Positions 60,865 to 64,000 of a DNA stretch of 64,000 nt are shown here, piece by piece (positions within the stretch are counted from its first letter, which is position 1; each line of letters opens with the position of its first letter). The DNA is taken from the NCBI GenBank assembly GCA_020633515.1, contig JACKDM010000021.1:1-64000 (forward strand), written 5' to 3'. Source of the DNA: Myxococcales bacterium. GTDB taxonomy: Bacteria > Myxococcota > Bradymonadia > UBA7976 > UBA1532. The notes under the pieces were generated by a model, which was not told the origin of the DNA, did not search any database, and was given only the letters and a program-made list of their open reading frames with translations. Position numbers and translations under genes: made by a program.

Positions 60865-62430
60865 ATGCGCAGTCACCTCTTCCCTTTGCTTCTCGCCATC
60901 GCCGTCACATTCACGGTCGCCGCGTGCGACGACGCGAGGCCGGCGGGTGCCGACGCCGGCCTCGATGACATGGAGCTCGTCGACGCCGTCGTCGTCGACC
61001 TCGGCCACGTCGACGCCCGCGTGGATGACACGGGCTTCGTCGACGCCGCCGACGCGCTCGACCCGCCCGGACCGCATGCGGTGCCCGCGCGGGGACCGAT
61101 GAGCGGCTACTACCCCGTCACCTTCCCCGTCGTCGATCTCGACCCGGCCGCGATCGTCGCGGTCACCGTCGCCGGCGTCGCGGCCTACGGCGTGGAGGCG
61201 ACCGTCGATGGCGTGCGCGCGGTCGTGCAGGGCGCGCCCACGCCCGGGCCCGCGACCGTCGAGGTCACCACCGCCGACGGCGTCACCCACGACCTCGGCG
61301 CGCTGTTCACCTACGAGCCCCCGCTCGACCCCCGCTTCACCCGCATCGTCGCGTTCGGCGGCGGCCTCGGCCAAGGCTTGCAGCGCGGGGTCCCGAGCGC
61401 ACGCGGCGCGCTCCTGTCGCCGCCGGCTCAGCTCGCGCGCCGCCTCGGCGGGTTCATGCCGCTGCCGATCCCGGTCGACGGCGCCTTCGTCCCGATGAGC
61501 CTCGCCGACCTCGGCCCGCCGCCGGTGTGCGCGTCGCCGGACGTGACCACCTTCGTGCTGGCTCGAGCCCGCGCGGCCGTCGACCGCTTCGCCGACGCGG
61601 ACGGCGCACCCGCGTTCCACCGCGCCCGCGTCGACCCCGACATCAGACCCGCCAACGTCGCGAGCGGCAATGTCGGCGTCCACGAGCTCCTCGCCGGCCC
61701 GCGCACCCCCTCGGGCCGCATCCTCAGCCACTTCGTACACGACCCCTCGGGAGCGCCGCTCGACAGGGTCGCACGCCCCCAGATCAACGAGCTCCGGCCG
61801 CTCGAACCCACGCTCGTCGTCTCGTTCGACTTCTTCAGCAAGGACCTGATCAACAACGTCGCGGGTCCGGAGCTCATCCCGTGGAGCGAGCTCTCGGCCG
61901 AGACCCTCGACACGATGATGATGTATGCGGCCGAACAGCTCGGCGCGCTCGGAGTCCCCGTCTTCCTCGCCGATCTGCCGCGCCCGAGCCTGCTCCCGTG
62001 CGTCGCGATGCTGCGCGCGCGGGCCGCGGCCGAGGGCGAGGAGGCGCGTGTCTTCTTCGTGGCCCACCTCGCCCAGATCGACGCCGCCGCCGAGCTCGCC
62101 AACGACCTGCTCCGCCGATACACCCGCCGTTTCGCGCAGATCCACGTCGTCCCGCTCGCCGAGAGGTTCGAGGCGATCGCCGAGCAAGGGCTCGTCATCG
62201 GCGGCGAGGCGCTCTCCATGCGCCGCTTCGGCGGTCTCATCGGCCTCGACGGAGTGCATTACACCGAGACCGGCTACGCGATCGTCGCCGACCTCTTCGT
62301 CGAGCACATCGGCGCCACCCTCGGCATCGAGCTGCCTCGGATCGACATCGCGGCGGTCCTCGCCGCCGATCCCGAGCGCCCGTCCGCGCTCGCCGCCGCG
62401 GGCTTCGATCGCGACGCCTGCCTGCGCTGA
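60865..62430 (+). CDS. GDSL-like lipoprotein lacking the nucleophile serine
   Basis: 521 aa from ATG at 60865 after AGGAGG (60853-60858). The lipobox is VTFTVAAC. An acidic linker (22-75) precedes an IPT/TIG-like domain (about 75-165; [20 protein letters not shown]). The C-terminal 350 residues follow the GDSL/SGNH order: block I is [16 protein letters not shown], where GDS is GGG; a middle region has [18 protein letters not shown]; block V is [18 protein letters not shown] with Asp and His kept. Without the block I Ser it may be a binding protein rather than an esterase. It is a single-gene unit between an unknown gene and the MopE/TSP3 gene. Confidence 0.8.
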   Translation: MRSHLFPLLLAIAVTFTVAACDDARPAGADAGLDDMELVDAVVVDLGHVDARVDDTGFVDAADALDPPGPHAVPARGPMSGYYPVTFPVVDLDPAAIVAVTVAGVAAYGVEATVDGVRAVVQGAPTPGPATVEVTTADGVTHDLGALFTYEPPLDPRFTRIVAFGGGLGQGLQRGVPSARGALLSPPAQLARRLGGFMPLPIPVDGAFVPMSLADLGPPPVCASPDVTTFVLARARAAVDRFADADGAPAFHRARVDPDIRPANVASGNVGVHELLAGPRTPSGRILSHFVHDPSGAPLDRVARPQINELRPLEPTLVVSFDFFSKDLINNVAGPELIPWSELSAETLDTMMMYAAEQLGALGVPVFLADLPRPSLLPCVAMLRARAAAEGEEARVFFVAHLAQIDAAAELANDLLRRYTRRFAQIHVVPLAERFEAIAEQGLVIGGEALSMRRFGGLIGLDGVHYTETGYAIVADLFVEHIGATLGIELPRIDIAAVLAADPERPSALAAAGFDRDACLR

Positions 62431-62525
62431 GCCGCCCCCGGCGCGTGCCGCCGAATCCGCACATTCCGTCGTTGACGCGGCCCCCGCCCCCCCCGCACCC
62501 TGGCGGGCAGATGGGGAGGAGAAGC

Positions 62526-64000
62526 ATGCCGTTCGCCCGCCACGCCCTCGCGCTCGGTGTCATCTGTGTCACGCTGCCGTTCGCCGCCGACGCGCAGCCG
62601 ATCGATCGCTACCAGTCCTTCGAGACCGGCGCCGGCTGCGTGCGTGCGCGCACCGGCTCGCTCTCGCTGGGGCTCGACGTCTACGGCAGCCTCGGCCCCG
62701 GCACGGGGACGGGGGTCTCGGCGCTCTACGACCCGCCGGCCGACATGCCCGACCAGGGCGCGCAGAACACGGTGTTTCAGAGCATGCCATTCCTCTGTCA
62801 CACCGCCGGCGGTCGCAGCGGCGGGCGCTGGCTCGAGGAGACGCTGATCGCGCAGGGCGGCGCGCGGGTGCCGGTCGAGGCGATCGGTGACACCAACACG
62901 ATGTTGAGCCGGTACACGGTCGATGGCATCGACGTCGACCTCGTCGCGACCTTCGAATGCAACCGGCTGACGCAGTGTTACACCTTCACCAATCGCACCG
63001 GCGGACCGCTCGACGTCGTCGCGCTGACCCATTACCTCGACGGCGATCTCTACTTCGTCGGCGAGTTCGGCAATGACTACGGTGGCACCTCGGCGGGCGT
63101 GCCGCGGCAGGTCTACGAGTTCGACGCCGGCGACGATCCGCGGGCGCCGACGACGCAGATCGCGCTCTCGGGGGCCGATCCCGACGATCGCTTCCTCACC
63201 GGCTGGGAGCTCGCCGAGTACAACGAGAGCCGCTTCCGCATCGCCGACACCCGCGATGGCTGCGATCCCTTGCGCGGTGGCATCACCGACGAGGCCGGCG
63301 CGCTCGTCGATCGGGACGGCGATCTGGTCACCGACGGCGGCTACGATGTGACGCTCGCGCTGCGCTTCGACGTCGGGCCGCTCGACGACGGCGAGATGTC
63401 GCCGGTGCTGTGTTACGGGCTGCGCTGGGGCTACAAGCCGGCGTGCAGCGACGAGGACGATGACTACGTCTGCGTGCAGGACGACAACTGCCCGACGGTC
63501 GCCAACGACGACCAGGCCGATCGCGACGGCGACGGGGTGGGGGACGCCTGCGACAACTGCCCGGGGCTGCAGAACCCCGACCAGCGCGACCTGGATGGCA
63601 GCGGGCGCGGCGACGCCTGTGAGGTGTGTCATCCGATCCCCGAGCTGTGCAATGGCATCGACGATGACTGCGACGGGCGCACCGACGAAGAGACGCCCGG
63701 GAGCGGCGACGCGTGCGCGCTCGACCGGCCGGGGGTCTGCGGCGATGGCGAGCGGGTCTGCGTCGAGGCGCGCATGAGCTGCGTGGGGCCCGATCCGAGC
63801 GGCGACGAGCTCTGCGACGGGCTCGACAACGACTGCGACGGTGGGATCGACGAGGGGATCGAGGGCGCCGGCGAGCCCTGTGGGACCGGGCGGGCGGGGG
63901 TGTGCGGCGAGGGGGTGACGGTGTGTGATGCCATGACCGGGCGCATCACCTGTCGCTCGGAGGTCGATCTCTCGCCCGAGCAGTGCGACGGGCTCGACAA
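62526..64000 (+). CDS. Exported MopE/TSP3 repeat protein, 3' end outside window
   Basis: At least 491 codons, open to the window end. ATG at 62526 follows GGGGAGGA (62513-62520). The signal peptide ends LPFAADAQ. Residues 10-300 are a beta-rich domain ([40 protein letters not shown]) with a few Cys. Then come TSP3-type calcium loops ([40 protein letters not shown]) and MopE-type metal-binding repeats ([30 protein letters not shown], and a third starting at the edge). MopE repeats were first described in a secreted copper-binding protein. Probably a secreted or surface protein. Confidence 0.88.
   Translation, partial: MPFARHALALGVICVTLPFAADAQPIDRYQSFETGAGCVRARTGSLSLGLDVYGSLGPGTGTGVSALYDPPADMPDQGAQNTVFQSMPFLCHTAGGRSGGRWLEETLIAQGGARVPVEAIGDTNTMLSRYTVDGIDVDLVATFECNRLTQCYTFTNRTGGPLDVVALTHYLDGDLYFVGEFGNDYGGTSAGVPRQVYEFDAGDDPRAPTTQIALSGADPDDRFLTGWELAEYNESRFRIADTRDGCDPLRGGITDEAGALVDRDGDLVTDGGYDVTLALRFDVGPLDDGEMSPVLCYGLRWGYKPACSDEDDDYVCVQDDNCPTVANDDQADRDGDGVGDACDNCPGLQNPDQRDLDGSGRGDACEVCHPIPELCNGIDDDCDGRTDEETPGSGDACALDRPGVCGDGERVCVEARMSCVGPDPSGDELCDGLDNDCDGGIDEGIEGAGEPCGTGRAGVCGEGVTVCDAMTGRITCRSEVDLSPEQCDGLD

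Overview
The window is very GC-rich DNA, probably from a Myxococcota/Bradymonadota-type bacterium. Pointers are the 13 DUF4215 ('Myxococcus cysteine-rich') repeats at 51158-52327, MopE-type and thrombospondin type 3 (TSP3) calcium-loop repeats, many large lipoproteins with Asp-rich linkers, and a lipoprotein TPR-CHAT protein beside a caspase-like protein and a sigma factor. No rRNA, tRNA or CRISPR array was seen. The assignment is inference from gene content only.

Layout. 1-6340: envelope genes (a truncated CDS, a large secreted protein with a barrel-like tail, YqaE/Pmp3, DUF4112, a tiny lipoprotein, an outer-membrane barrel, an OmpA-type lipoprotein). 6392-13090: a regulatory/cell-death-like island. 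It has an intact ECF-type sigma factor, then (same strand, upstream) a membrane anti-sigma-like gene and a TPR-CHAT lipoprotein gene, and a divergent pair with a caspase-family gene. All but the sigma gene are cut by many small frameshifts, yet catalytic residues survive. 13544-48634: five co-directional genes with short gaps, probably one very long operon of secreted giants (3795, 2154, 1816, 367 and 3492 aa). The first and last are paralogues built of BIG2, TSP3, carboxypeptidase-regulatory-like, Ig-like, von Willebrand A, IPT and repeated beta modules. 48616-55027: a REP-associated-type HUH transposase, a propeller/DUF4215 lipoprotein, an SGNH hydrolase lipoprotein, an SRPBCC protein and a small FlgT-C-like protein. 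55361-59752: FtsB/DivIC-like protein, a GAF-GAF-GGDEF diguanylate cyclase, a PIN-PhoH ATPase and a Roadblock/LC7 protein. 60238-64000: an unknown protein, a GDSL-like lipoprotein lacking its nucleophile, and a MopE/TSP3 protein cut by the window end.

The most unusual signal is a short dispersed sequence, consensus GGTGGNGGAGAC followed directly by NCGNACAWCG, in about 27 copies between 13.1 and 55.3 kb, on both strands, in genes and between genes, singly and as tandem arrays of 21-45 bp period. Inside the giant genes it is read in three frames (VxETRT, GGGDPDND, DVRVSxT). Comparison of the two giant paralogues indicates that it replaces sequence of equal length rather than being inserted. One copy, at 43822-43843, sits exactly at an abrupt change of codon usage in the second giant gene.
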